64,000 bases of DNA, taken from Cepaea nemoralis (taxonomy: Eukaryota > Mollusca > Gastropoda > Stylommatophora > Helicidae). The stretch lies in assembly GCA_014155875.1 (NCBI GenBank), contig JACEFZ010015095.1:62001-126000 (forward strand), read 5' to 3'. This document shows positions 41,970-53,336 of this stretch, in pieces. Within the stretch, counting starts at the first letter, position 1. Every line of letters begins with the position of its first letter. The position numbers and the translations under genes are program-made. Below the pieces are notes generated by a model, which had not been told where the DNA came from, made no database searches, and saw only the letters and a program-made list of their open reading frames with translations.

Positions 41970-42562
41970 CTCCTGTGGAACATGTCTCTATTACTTTTAA
42001 GGGTTCCAGAGCTAAGTTTCTCATTAAAATAAATGACCAATCTGATTTTTCGATCTTATGGTAGGACATTAGACACTCAAAATTTTCCAGGTATGCACTG
42101 ATAGAATCTCCTGAGCAAAATGCTTTAACGAGGCCTTTATACTTGTTATATTTTTGTTCCTCCTCTTTGCTTCTCAGTTTATTTACAGATATTTCTACGT
42201 TGGAATCGATCTCCATCTGCTTTAGTTTTATTTGTGTATCGACATTCAATTGGGCTAATTTGGCCGCCGCCTCAATCTCCATTTGTTTCTCTTGAGCCTG
42301 CAATTGCATTTTCTTTTCTTCTGCCTGCAATTGCATTTTCTTTTCTTCTGCCTGCATTTGCATTTTCTTTTCCTTCTGCCTGCACTTGCCTTTGTTTTTC
42401 TTCCCGTTCCATCGCTCTTTCCTTACGGGCAATGTTCTCTTCGTGCGCTTTTTCTTCACGGGCAATGTTCTCTGCGTGTGTCTTCTGTGCCCACTCTGAT
42501 AGTTTCTCTTCTTTATAACCTAATTTCATCCCTAACTCAATACATTTTTCTAACGTAGACAT
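41953..42562 (-). pseudogene. gag: Element B gag N-terminal part, two frames
   Basis: Starts at the ATG at 42562 (MSTLEKCIELGMKLGYKEEK). A coiled-coil region follows with four nine-residue repeats of the type KKMQLQAEE. An extra base near 42375 shifts the frame inside the repeats, and a second shift near 41965 separates it from the 1159-codon frame. The capsid start (KYKGLVKAFCSGDSISAYLENFE) is in the second frame. The breaks look like mutation; programmed shifting is not supported by a recognisable slippery site. Confidence 0.75.
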
Positions 42563-43114
42563 CTTGTCTTTTGCTTGTTGGTAATTTTAATGAAATTAAA
42601 TCCCTTAGAAAAATGTTGGGGAGTAGAAACTTTAGTTATCTCCCTTAATTATTACATGCGCAAATACAAATGCAAAGTTACGTTGGTTACAAGGTCATGA
42701 ATATACATACAAATCAATGCAAAACAAAAATGTTACATGGATGGATGGTGATAAGTACCGCTTAGGGTTGCAATGGGCATGATATGAAACTTATCTTATA
42801 TTCCCAGAACTTGCGAATGTTGTCTTGCTCTCTCGCCACTGTTGGATAGATTACATAGGTTACACACACCAATTCGCGGAACAATCTGCTCGTAGAATGA
42901 GAAAACATTAGTAACAGTCAAAAAATGTCACAGTCATGTCAATTTTATAGTAATAACATCAGTGAGAGACTAGCTGCAGAGGGACTAATACTAATACTAG
43001 TTCATTACTAGATAGCTGCCAAATTAGTAAACTTGTTTAGAAATCAATTTGATATCATTAACTTAATTTTTACTTGGCAATCAATAGCCGTCTGAACGTA
43101 AAGCTTATGCCAAA

Positions 43115-43139
43115 ACCGGAGCTTGGCCCCCAAAAAGCC
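43115..43139 (-). promoter_or_regulatory. Primer site region of element B
   Basis: Minus-strand sequence after the 5' LTR reads GGCTTTTTGGGGGCCAAGC, then TCCGG. TGGGGGC matches the start of the tRNA-Pro primer site used in elements A and C, then diverges. The site is thus degraded or uses another tRNA. Confidence 0.4.
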
Positions 43140-43692
43140 TGTCAGCGTGTTGGATGTCTAGGTATCTGAGCTCGGGCTCAAACAGGCAACAATAACTCCG
43201 TTAAATATAATATATAACATTTATTGTATTTCAGTATACAGTGCGTTGGCGCAGTGGGTTTAACAAGCCCGCACTGAGTTGCATATCACAGAGGTTTAAC
43301 ATCATCACACATGGTTATAATCAAACATTCTAAGCAAACTAAGCAAACTATCTAGCATATGTCTATGAACCCAAATACACATGGGTCTAAACTATTAAGT
43401 CCCTCTAAGGCAGGCCCTGTTGCCTCTCTGATGTCCCGTCTGTCTCTGCCCGTTTACCCGTGTCGCAATTCGACACGGGTGGTAACTCTGTCCGAGTTCC
43501 TCGTGGACCCCGCAATAGGCGGGCCACATCATTGTCCACGGGACAGTGGACTCACTTGACCAGTCCTTCGAGAAGGCTCTGGATTACTCTGGCCTTAGAG
43601 TGTCTTACTTCTTTCCCTTGGGCGGGAGTTGTAGCCCTTGGCTACTGTCTACTAACTTACGTTGGTTTATCATATAATGTGAGGCTGTGACA
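43140..43692 (-). mobile_element. 5' LTR of element B
   Basis: 553 bp, about 99% identical to 36357-36908. Flanked by GGCGG at 43693-43697. Confidence 0.88.
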
Positions 43693-43947
43693 GGCGGCAA
43701 ATGCTATGGACTGTCCCTGCCTTCCTTTGATGTATGACCGTTGTCTTCGACCGTTCAACCTTGGCCAGCATGGTTGCAGATGGCACCACAAAAGTGAGAG
43801 TCTCCCAGGAATGCTACCTGGACAAAAAAGCACGCTAAAGTCGATGTGTTGGCCTACGGGTTTCGGCCCAAGTTCGAATAACAGATACACCGCAATCACA
43901 TCTGAAAAAACACTCCGGATGAATGAAAAGAAGAAGATACATGCAAG

Positions 43948-44339
43948 CAATAAACATCTCACTTACAAGTCAAACTATTCAAGCGTTCGAACCAGTCTCC
44001 CACTGTCGTACAGGCTAGCTCTCAATGCAGATTCAAACACTCCTCGCATACCCATGCGACCTGTCCATTCAAACACCTAAACCCGTCTCCCAGTTCTGGC
44101 GTTCTACACGCTACATGCTCACGTCAGCTGGTGTGACCCCTGCAAGGTTCACGGGGTGTACTGCTGACCAGCGGTCGTTTAAGCTTCGCTCAATTGCTGT
44201 GCTTGGCTGCTTATCCGGGCGTAGTCGAAGACGCCGCGTTCTCTCTTCAGTGTTTAACATCACTCAGGGTTGCGTGTTGTTATGTTGTCTGGCGTTGGTA
44301 CAGACAACGCGTCGCAACCTCGGATGTGAGACCTTGACA
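43948..44339 (-). mobile_element. 3' LTR of element C, right piece
   Basis: Matches 55242-55633 with about five changes. Together with 34743-34961 it makes 611 bp, exactly the length of the 5' LTR. The next bases on the minus strand (AAAAAGGGGTGTGGAGAG, complement of about 44341-44358) form the polypurine tract. Confidence 0.88.
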
Positions 44340-44358
44340 CTCTCCACACCCCTTTTTC

Positions 44359-45636
44359 ATGAAAGGATTTCCTTTCATGTACAATATATATCTAGGTGTT
44401 ATTAAACATGTCAAAGTCGAACATTATACCTTAACAATTATAATAAATATATACAGGTGAATAGTAAACAATATGTATACACCAATTATGTTGCACTATG
44501 AAGTACAACAGTCAAGTACAATCTGTTTAATGGGCATTACCTCGCTGTGACCCAGCTAGTCTGGTAGGTATCGGCTAAACTGGCCCCTATCTCACAACCA
44601 AGAACAAAAATACTAAAATAATCAGGTCAAGCCGTGAGCATCTCCCTCTGAGATAGCTCCATCATCAGACCTCTGTTTAGGGTTTCTAATGAAGGTCAAC
44701 AGTTTTGGCAATATACTGTCCATATCTAAACGACATTACATTGACATGTTATTTATCAAGCACACATGTTAATGGTTACAATACATATTTACATATCACC
44801 AACAATTTAGAGTAATGTTCCCTAGTTATTATACAAAAAATTTAGGAACAATAATTTATCGTCATTTACAAGACATAAATTACAATTGCAAATTTATTTC
44901 TTAGTGTCATAATTAGATCATTATTGACAAATGTGCACAAAAAGTCACGTTTGTAAAGAAGCAATCAAGTTACGATGCTGAGATTACATCTTATAAAAAT
45001 TGACATATACAATTCCGTATATGGAAATATTTTAAATCACATTTTAATACAATTGTCATACATTTATAGACTTTTTAGCGTAGTCTGTTAACTTTTAACG
45101 TAATATGCAAAAAAATCGGAAGTATACAGCTGTACTATTACATGTGTTGTGGTGTCATTCATACAACGTTGGTCCGTTCTGGATGGATCTTATATAAACG
45201 GAGTAGTAGTTGTTACTATCAGCTGTTGGATCGTCTCTTCCGTCTTCTGCTCGGATTGTACTGTCACAGTCATCTTTCGTACCTTGTTAAAACGTCTTGG
45301 ACACATCGGTCTGGATACCTTCAGGGTTACCTCACGTTGTAGTGGCTTGGTAAATTCCTGGATCCTGTAGTCCTGTCCAGTGACACTTCTCTGTAGTGTC
45401 TGGTTGTTACAATATTTATGTATTTACAATAATAATTACATTCTTTCTCATATCTCACAGTTATACAACACATTAGTTTACATAATACTGATTCCATTCT
45501 TTCCCATATCTCACAATTATACACGCATTCATTCGCATGATAATAATAAGAATCGCAATATGTACATAAATTATATACATTGGGAGATACAATCTTCCCC
45601 ATCACAATGGTGTACACAGCGTTACTGACACATTGT
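44359..45636 (-). other. 3' non-coding region of element C
   Basis: AT-rich stretch between polypurine tract and the solo LTR. Two copies of TTCTTTC-CATATCTCACA-TTATACA lie near 45440 and 45500. No env-like gene seen. Confidence 0.5.
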
Positions 45637-47924
45637 TGTGACGAGTTCACCTTGGGTAGTGAGAGTTAACCACACCCGAGGTGTCTCTGGCACTCCCGTG
45701 TATTCTAGCCCCAGGGGTTGGACGAGCAGATACACATTTTTACTCTGTGGTTGATCTCATATTAGTTAATTACGTCTACAAGCCCCTCCAGATTCTAGAC
45801 CCCCACTAACTACCTACACCTGTGGAACAATGAACACTTAGGCATCGTCCGAGACCACACTCAATCATTATACAAAGAGCAAGTCAACTTACATAAAGTT
45901 TATTCTACCCTTGAGAATATAGAACTGAAATGAACATCCTGATAGCAGAATCTATTTACACAAATAGAAGATAGAGTAGAGATAGAATCAGAGATGTAGG
46001 TAGTCTTCATCGAGTTGAGAAGTAGATTGGATGCAGATGTCCCGTCCAGTCGGTCCGCCACTCACCCGGCTTCCTTCCAGTGAGATGACTAGAACCTTGG
46101 AGACCACTCCGTCTCCAGAGCGTGGATCCACAACAATAGAGTCACTGCTGGACCACACTTCACTGGACCAACTGCATCTATATCACTCCCACGGAGTCAC
46201 TGTTAATACAGTTCTCGAACAATACCTGGTTGGGAGACAATCCTCCTGGACTTGACTCCAAGTATTAGTCACTTCGATGAACTTAAACAATCACTGACCA
46301 ATCTAATGGTCTGTCACTCGTAACACAGTCCCACTGCAGAACAGCTATGGCATTGACCAATTCAATGGTCCCTTCATCACAGCACCGGAACATGAATGGA
46401 AAACTGTCTATGACCAATTCAATGGTCTCTTACAGTCACACTGCTAGTATAATCAGATATGGCTACTGAAATGTTACTGAGTCCTTCTAGAACACAGTTG
46501 ATAATCTGGATACTGCACAGTACGTTAATAGAATCAGACATCTCTTTCACGGAAACAATTCAGGTGGGACTATAATCCCATAGTCCCTTCCACCGGGTTA
46601 CACTTGCCACAAGTCCATACTGGTGTAGTTCTTCTCAAGACCTGCCACTAGAGCTGTCCAAAGAACCATTCAAGTGTCTGAAAATTAGTTACTTCTGCGT
46701 TTAGGCAGAACCTCCGTCAAACTAGACGGACCGGTGTTCCCTGTCATTGAGCATGATTACTCAACATGCTGAAAGGTTCCTGGCAAAAACAGAGTGTCGT
46801 CTATTTATCAAAACGATCACAAACCATCACTTCCCACACGTGCACCTTCAGGGTGGTGGTATATCTTGAGGCAACCTTCACTCATGGTGAATCACATTGG
46901 GTACCTGGTGTGGTTGAGTCTGGCGTGATAAGTAAAGACTTGAACCCTTCGCTCTGTCATCACGAAGTGGTTTCCTGCCAACAACAAGTATCGTTGACTG
47001 GTTCCTCAACAGGCAAACTCCTGAAAAGGAAGAGCGACCGGTGAGAGTATACTGGCCCAAACATTAGACCACATGCATCCTACCAATAACTACTCAACCC
47101 TCAGTCATGCTACTTAGTTATGCATATAACTAAAGCATTATCTCTATATGGAGAGTAGTACAGCATGGGTTCACAAATGTCCGCTGGCCTCACAGAACAG
47201 CCCGTCAACCAGAGCAAGATATCAGAATGACGAGTCTGATCTTTGGTCTCACTTATCCCTAATCATCTACCAGTCGTCGCTAACGTCAGTAGTGATACAA
47301 GGCTGTTATTATAGTTCTAAGTTAATCGAACTAAACATAGGTAAAGAGTCCCTAGACTAGTTCCTAACATCATCAATGTACATTAAGAAACATAAGCGGG
47401 ATCAATATCCCATCCCTCGGGATAAAGGAATAGGACATGATCACATCCACTATGTACACAAGCCTGTTTGCTGGTGGGACCACCTGCCCCTGCCATAGCA
47501 AACTCTTCTTATCAGACTCCGCCTTAGAGTCAAGAAGCCTTCTTGAGAATACATGTTCCCACATGTTCCAAGGGTAATCTTCCAGTTCTGTCCTCCCCAA
47601 GTGGTTTAGCCCTGGGCATGGACCTGAACTTCATCGTTGGCTTGGCCTACCAACACATACTTTCATAACTTGCTTTTACATCCCCCATATTCTATATTTC
47701 CCCAGTCTCATACAGCCTCCTTGCATCCTTCCATACTTCCAGCACCTGAGCATTCACTCACACTAGCGCCAGTATGAAGGAAACAGGATAGCTCAGACAA
47801 GATGTCAGAATGCATATTTATATCGCGACGGCACGCAGTGTTATCTCGCGACGAGCCTATTCGGCGTTCGGACTTACTCCAGGAAGTATCACATGCCATG
47901 ACCTAATATATACACACAATGTCA

Positions 47925-48010
<86 letters not shown>

Positions 48011-48987
48011 CATCAAAGCAACTTACCTGTCCACAGAAATCCGCTGTTCCACACAATGAATTCACTATTAAGTTATTACCCAATAGTTACATCATTCCTG
48101 GTGGCACAGAACTAAGTTCTTCCTTTACTTAGTAACTAAGCACACTTTTGTCTGAAACTCCACCTACCAACTTACCTGGTTTTCTAACCGTTCTTCTGGC
48201 TTTCAGCAACTGACTGAGCATAATCTAAGTTTCCATCCGGCACAAGTAACTAGGTTTTATTCTAACACAGCAACCTAATAGATGCAACGATTGGCCAAAT
48301 ATGTTACATATATTTCGAACCCAAATCGCCCACATCACAATACGGCGTTCCTAACAGCTGATTCGCGAGCACATGGTAAACAAACACGATTCGCCGTCAA
48401 CTGCGTTATCGATCGGTTGGCTAATTAGTATGCAAGGACATCCGCATAGGTAATGAGGTTAGAACAATGGCGTGTGTAACACACGAACAAAGTTAAATGA
48501 TTTAAACAATTATCTACCTGTATTGGTGAACCAGATCTCCAGTCAGCTCCGAACTGTTCAAGGGCTTCTCAGCTTCCTTGACATAACAGTCAGCCGAATA
48601 ATGGTTGAGGGGAGACGCACACAAAATTGGCTCACATCAGGCCTGCGTCTGTTCTGTTCCAACGACAGTAAGTGAATGACTGATTTAGCCACATTCCCGC
48701 TTCGTGCCAACTCAATGCGCACTAGAAGCGAGTGCTTCTTGAGAAAAGATACTTTCTCGGGAAACCGTCATTCCCCGCCTAGAGTTTCTAGATTCTCTCT
48801 GCACGGGAATTTAGAGCGATACCCAGCATCACGGGTTACTCGAATTTCGGTGTTTCGAGAATATTCTAGATCGTAAGTCCTTCATCGGCTTCCCTCAGTC
48901 TATTTTTAGCTGGGAAAGTCCCCGATGACGCGGCCAAAATAGTGCGGAATCTTGACGACCCAAGACAGATAATCGCGTTTCGTCACA
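45637..48987 (-). mobile_element. Solo LTR, 3351 bp, TSD ATTGT
   Basis: Ends are the perfect 8-bp inverted repeat TGTGACGA/TCGTCACA, and ATTGT flanks it at 45632-45636 and 48988-48992. TG...CA ends and a 5-bp duplication are those of an LTR. A minus-strand AATAAA at about 45904-45909, some 270 bases from the end, supports minus orientation, as in element A LTRs. The plus-strand start TGTGACGAGTTCACC echoes TGTCACGAGCTCGCC of element A. No ORF of note. It contains an (AT)n tract. No internal retrotransposon sequence remains. Confidence 0.72.
47928..48009. repeat. (AT)n microsatellite
   Basis: About 40 AT dinucleotides inside the solo LTR. Confidence 0.95.
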
Positions 48988-49033
48988 ATTGTCACAATTG
49001 GCTGTGGTACTGAGCACTATCTACGTTGCAGTT

Positions 49034-50872
49034 TTATACACCCTCTGCACTGTGCTCTGGTGTCGACTGGGTATTAGGTTTGTCGTATGGACATCTCGAC
49101 AAGAGATCTGCAAGACAGTTTTGTGAACCCTTTATATGGTTAATCTCATAGCTATAGTCCTGCAGAAGAAGGGACCATCTTGCCACCTTGCTGTTACTTG
49201 GCGTTCCTCTGGTAACAATTGTCAGCGGACTATTATCTGTTTCAATAATGTAATGTTTGCCTAACAAAAATCTAGAAAGTTTATGTACCGAAAATACCAT
49301 GGCAAGAGCCTCGAGTTCCGTTGTACTGTAATTTCGTTCGCTGGTGTTCAGTTTTCGAGAGACGTAGTATACTGGGTACAAGATTTGGTCGTGTTCTTGG
49401 AGAAGCACACCTCCAATGGCTACGGAGCTCGCATCACATCTTAATCTAAAAGTAATATTCAAATTTGGCAATTTCAGAATAGGTGATTTAGAAAAATATG
49501 ACAGAATCTTATTAAATGCTGGCCTTAAACATTCACTGTTTACAATCACGTTGGGATGTTTATTTGTTAGTAGATCAGTGAAACATTTGGTCAATTCAGC
49601 AAAATGAGGAATAAACTGTCTATAATAGTTTAAAAGACCTAACACACTTCGCAACTGTTTCTTAGTTGTTGGAAGCGACAATTTCAAAATTCTGGACATG
49701 ATGTTATCGTCAGTTGATATAAAGCCATTTGAGATCTTATAGCCCAAAAATGAAATTTCCTGAAAGGCTATATCAACTTTGGAAGGTTTTACCGTCAGTC
49801 CATGATGTCTAATCCTGTCAAATGTCTGCTGTAGTGCTGTTATGTGCTCTGTCATGTCCTTTGTGTGTATGCAAATGTCGTCCATGTATCAAATGATGTT
49901 AGCAATGTCTGTCAAAAGAATTCTTGTCATTCTGACGAAGGTAGCTGGTGCATTGACTAATCCGAAAGGTAGTTTACACCATTCGTATAAACCCCACGGT
50001 GTGGCAAATGCAGTCAGATGTATACTATCAGGATGTACAGCTATCTGCCAGTAGCCTTTTGTCATGTCAAGTTTAGTAAAATAACGTGAGTCAGATAGTT
50101 CAGTCAGGATGTCTTCACAGTTGCTCATTGGTTCTAAATCCAACTGTGTAATGCTGTTGAGTTTACGATAGTCCACACAAAGTCTAATAGTGTTGTCCTT
50201 TTTGTGTACTAAAACTATTGGTGAACAGACATGAGATTGTGAACGTCGAATGATATGATTTACTTCTAAATCAATGATTTCTTGATGAAGTTTTTCTTTA
50301 TAGTGTATAGGGATAAAATATGGTCTACACTTAATAGGAACGTCAGATGTTAAGATGATTTGGTGTTGCACTAAATCTGTCTGTCCTGGGCTGTCAGAAA
50401 AGATCGTCCTGTATTCTTGTATCAGTTGTCTGCAACTGTCAGTCTGTGTCTGCGTCAGTTTAGGATTTACCTTAATGTCCTGTAAGTTGGTCGTCGTGTC
50501 AAGAACTGGTGTCGGTATCTCGTCAGTGTCGTTGTCGTCCGTCTGGTCCACTATGGAGGTGCTTGCTGCAGTCTCTAATTGGTCGTCTTGCCTGTGGTGA
50601 TATGGTTTGAGCATGTTAATGTGAAAAATGTTATGTTTGTCCCTAACTGCAATCTCGTAATCTACCATTGAAATTTGTCGTAGCACTTTGAACGGTCCTT
50701 GCCATGAGTCAGTTAGGAGATGTCTATCACTTGGCAAAAGAAGAAGAACGTCCTGTCCTGGCGTCAGTGTAATAGTTCTATTTCCTCTGTTAGCATATTG
50801 TCGGTAAATAGCTCCTGATTTTTGGAGAGCTTCTTTAGCTAACATACATGATTTCATAATTCTATCACGCAA
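49034..50872 (-). pseudogene. pol: Element C integrase C-terminus (GPF), RT and RNase H
   Basis: From the 5' end: GPF module (SWQGPFKVLRQ near 50690), acidic linker, RT (LCVDYRKLN, KLDMTKGYWQI), the YMDD active site at 49885, thumb and connection, then RNase H (RCDASSVAIGG, TDNSPL) ending NCLADLLSR. An in-frame TGA lies two codons before YMDD (49889), so full-length RT cannot be made without readthrough. Sequence is 55-60% similar by eye to element B. The RNase H end is followed at 48992 by the solo LTR. Confidence 0.85.
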
Positions 50873-51586
50873 TGATGTTACATGTTAATATGGTGAAATG
50901 GGTATAGACAAAGTTGTACTTTCAGTCAACATAGATTCATACAGAGATAATGGGCCGCGTGGTTGTGCACCATATAACATTTCGAATGGTGAGAACCCAG
51001 TGCTGGAATGGGGCACTTCCCTATATGCAAACAAAATTGCAGGCAGATAAGTATCCCAATCTTCAGGATGTTCTTGGGTTACCTTAGAGAGCATATGTTT
51101 CATATCGCCATTAATCTTTTCCACTATACCGGTCGAATGTGGGTGGTATGGACTGTTGAAGCATTGTTTAACACCCAACATTTTGGTAAAGGCTTGTGTA
51201 GCCGAGGAAATAAACTGGCTACCCCAATCTGAAAGGATGGTATCAGGGAATCCTACCCTCGCAAAAATATGAAAGAACACTTCCATGATGTCTTTGGAAG
51301 TTATGTTCTTCATTGGAATCGCTTCTGGCCAACGAGTACATAGATCAATGAGTGTTACAATGTACCTATTACCTTTAGATGTTACATGGTTCAGAGGACC
51401 AACTATATCGACCGAGATCTTTTCAAACGGTCTACTAGCCAAATCAGTAACTTGCAATTCAGCTTGTGGGTGTTTACCCTTTTTGACAAGCTTTTGACAG
51501 ATGTCACATGATCTGCAATACTGTTTGGTATCGCTGCAAAACTTTGGCCAATAAAATTGAGTAAGGGTATGCAAAGGGTATGTCAT
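50873..51586 (-). pseudogene. pol: Element C integrase
   Basis: The CC half of the zinc domain (CRSCDICQK) and the core (VDIVGPL, LSDWGSQF, SPYHPHSTGIVEKINGD) give the D, D and E residues of retroviral-type integrases. The HH half of the zinc domain is missing through a deletion near 51580, which also changes frame. A TAA in the same frame as the downstream part separates it from the GPF segment at about 50885. Integrase would insert element DNA into chromosomes; this copy could not. Confidence 0.85.
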
Positions 51587-52208
51587 GAGCTATATTCAAT
51601 GCTTGTTTGCGGTTTTCTAACGGTAGCACTGTTTGTTCTATAGTGCTGGCACCTTTGGTGTAATACTGTGTTAGAATTCCGTTCTTCAGAGCAAAGTACC
51701 ATTGAGCATTCTTTGCTACTCTTGGCTTTTGGCCTACAAGTTTAAAATACTTTTGCAGAGATCGATCGGCTTTCTGAGATGTTATAAACGTCTCCCTAGT
51801 TGTCTCAGGAGATGTTACAACTGGACTTACTCGTTGTAAAGCCTCTGTCTGATCGATTCGATCTTGCATCTGTGCAGTAGATCTAGTTACTGCATTTACT
51901 ACATTACAACGATCATTCTCATCACACATTGATGTTACATTCACACAATTACATGTATGTTCTGGCGTAGCCAGGTTGGTATTTGTACATTCATTTACAG
52001 GTGGTAATACATCATGAATGGTGATTGGTGATGAAGGCGAAATGGTAGTATCAATATTACAACTGACAGTTGATGTACTGCTGTCATGTGGTATGTCATT
52101 CACTTCAGGAAGGTTTCCAATGATAATATCGCAGCAAGGATTGGTTAATGCTGCGCATTTAACCTTTCCTGTAAGGAATGGTGTAGTTATATATGCCCAT
52201 GCAAGCAT
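51504..52208 (-). pseudogene. pol: Element C protease C-terminal part and linker to integrase
   Basis: Frame of 234 codons beginning at the LINE insert. Its start (ITTPFLTGKVKCAALTNP) aligns with the element B protease downstream of DSGS (IRTPYISGLVLCAVLENP). It continues through a linker and the N-terminal integrase segment (YFALKNGILTQYY...). The catalytic DSGS lies on the other side of the insert at 52799-52810. Confidence 0.75.
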
Positions 52209-52710
52209 TCACTAGGGCTTGTTTCCTTAGCGACTCAATGAACATGATCAAGAGGATAGAGGAGGGGTCGATCCGAAGAGAATGGTTGCTGCCGCTGAAG
52301 CGGTCTCGGCTGGCAAAGATTAGTTTCATCTTCGTGCCAGGGCATGCGGGAGTACAAGGAAATGAGCGGGCTGACAAGCTCGCAGGTGAGGCTACTGTTG
52401 AGGGCGGACGCGCCATGGACCAGGCTGACATTCTGAATGCTCTACGAGAAGTGAGACTTTTGCAAGAACCAAGTGATGACTGTGAATCTACAACAATGGC
52501 CAGACTGCGAGAGCAGCAAATTAAAAGAGGGGTGGCCAAACAAGAACACTACGCAGGAAGCCAAAGAAGATTGATAAACCAACACAGAACTGGCGTCGTT
52601 AGCCGTTACACGCTGCGGGATTTGCTGAGGAGGGGATCCGAGCACTTATGGACTGAATGGTCCGATGTGCAACGAGGATGATCTGTCGACTAACTAACTA
52701 ACTAACTTCT
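52200..52710 (+). pseudogene. LINE RNase H 3' end inserted in the element C protease
   Basis: Plus-strand frame with SDSMNMIKRI, then FVPGHAGVQGNERADKLAGEA (near 52330-52395), the end of a LINE RNase H, then a Leu/Arg-rich C-terminus and stop at 52681. The 3' tail is (ACTA)n at 52690-52708. It splits protease between FSGNIEK and AYITTP. Family differs from F4. No clear target duplication was found. Confidence 0.75.
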
Positions 52711-53336
52711 CTATGTTCCCTGAGAATGTCCTGCATGTGACATATTTACCACTATATTGTGATGGTAAAATATAATCTCTCTTTACACCAATGAGAGTAC
52801 TCCCGCTATCACGTAAAACTGTGTCAGCTCTACCATTAACATACCCCTGGTGGATGTTTAGTTTACCTTTGGAGTTTACTACCGAATTGGCCTCCTCACT
52901 GGTAACAGGTATAGAATGGCCGCATGATTAACACGCCATCCTCATGAAATTGATCATAAATGGTACATTTTTCCTGATGGAACCCCTCAATGGAATGTGC
53001 TGAGTTTACTGGGTGATCTTGTACACTTTCATCTTCTGACGAAGAACTGTCAAACATGGCTGCATTAGCCTTTTTGGTCATTGACTTGCCTTTACAATCT
53101 TTACGCCAGTGACCATAAGCTTTACAAAGATAACATTTGGTAACTTTTCTGTAGTTCTTCCTTTCTTTATCTTGCTTAGAAATGTAATTATGCAAGTACA
53201 GTAGTGTACCCAGGGTGTTGGTCGCACATATCATTCTCATTGTGTTTATAATCGCAATATTTGCACTGATACAATTTCTCTGCAGCTTGTTTATAAGGTC
53301 TTTGTTTGGTATTTGACCCTGCCTGATATTTGCCAT
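52711..53336 (-). pseudogene. gag-pol: Element C gag end (zinc knuckle) and protease start
   Basis: Zinc knuckle CYLCKAYGHWRKDC (CX2CX4HX4C) near 53100-53140, acidic SSSSEDES, then protease LRDSGSTLIG with DSGS at 52799-52810. A frameshift near 53220 separates it from the upstream gag frame, and another lies near 52925. Confidence 0.75.

Larger units (their letters stand above)
36357..43692 (-). mobile_element. Element B: Gmr1-like LTR retrotransposon, TSD GGCGG
   Basis: LTRs of 552 bp (36357-36908) and 553 bp (43140-43692) differ at about five or six positions, so the insertion is young. GGCGG flanks it at 36352-36356 and 43693-43697. Coding is on the minus strand. The element lacks the integrase core, although its own ends and target duplication are those of integrase-mediated insertion. 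Confidence 0.9.
34962..43936 (+). mobile_element. Retroposon (about 1.6 kb without element B), TSD ATACATGCAAG
   Basis: Starts CTCCCCCGATGTGTCTCCAC with a small hairpin (CCACC-TTGCC-GTGGTGG), and ends GAAAAGAAGAAG. An 11-bp direct repeat flanks it. Inside, a segment with GAGCAGGACGTG...CTATGGAAGC occurs twice (about 35675-35830 and 36238-36356), so about 560 bp is duplicated. Another copy lies inverted at 31390. Frames are short and share no known domain. It looks like a LINE-mobilised, perhaps non-autonomous element. Element B splits it at 36357-43692. Confidence 0.6.

Noticed and set aside
42370..42380. Programmed frameshift in element B gag
   Set aside because: No convincing slippery heptamer, and a second unrelated break follows at 41965. 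One-base mutation is simpler.
47810..48010. Frame ending in alternating Tyr-Ile
   Set aside because: Translation of the (AT)n microsatellite.
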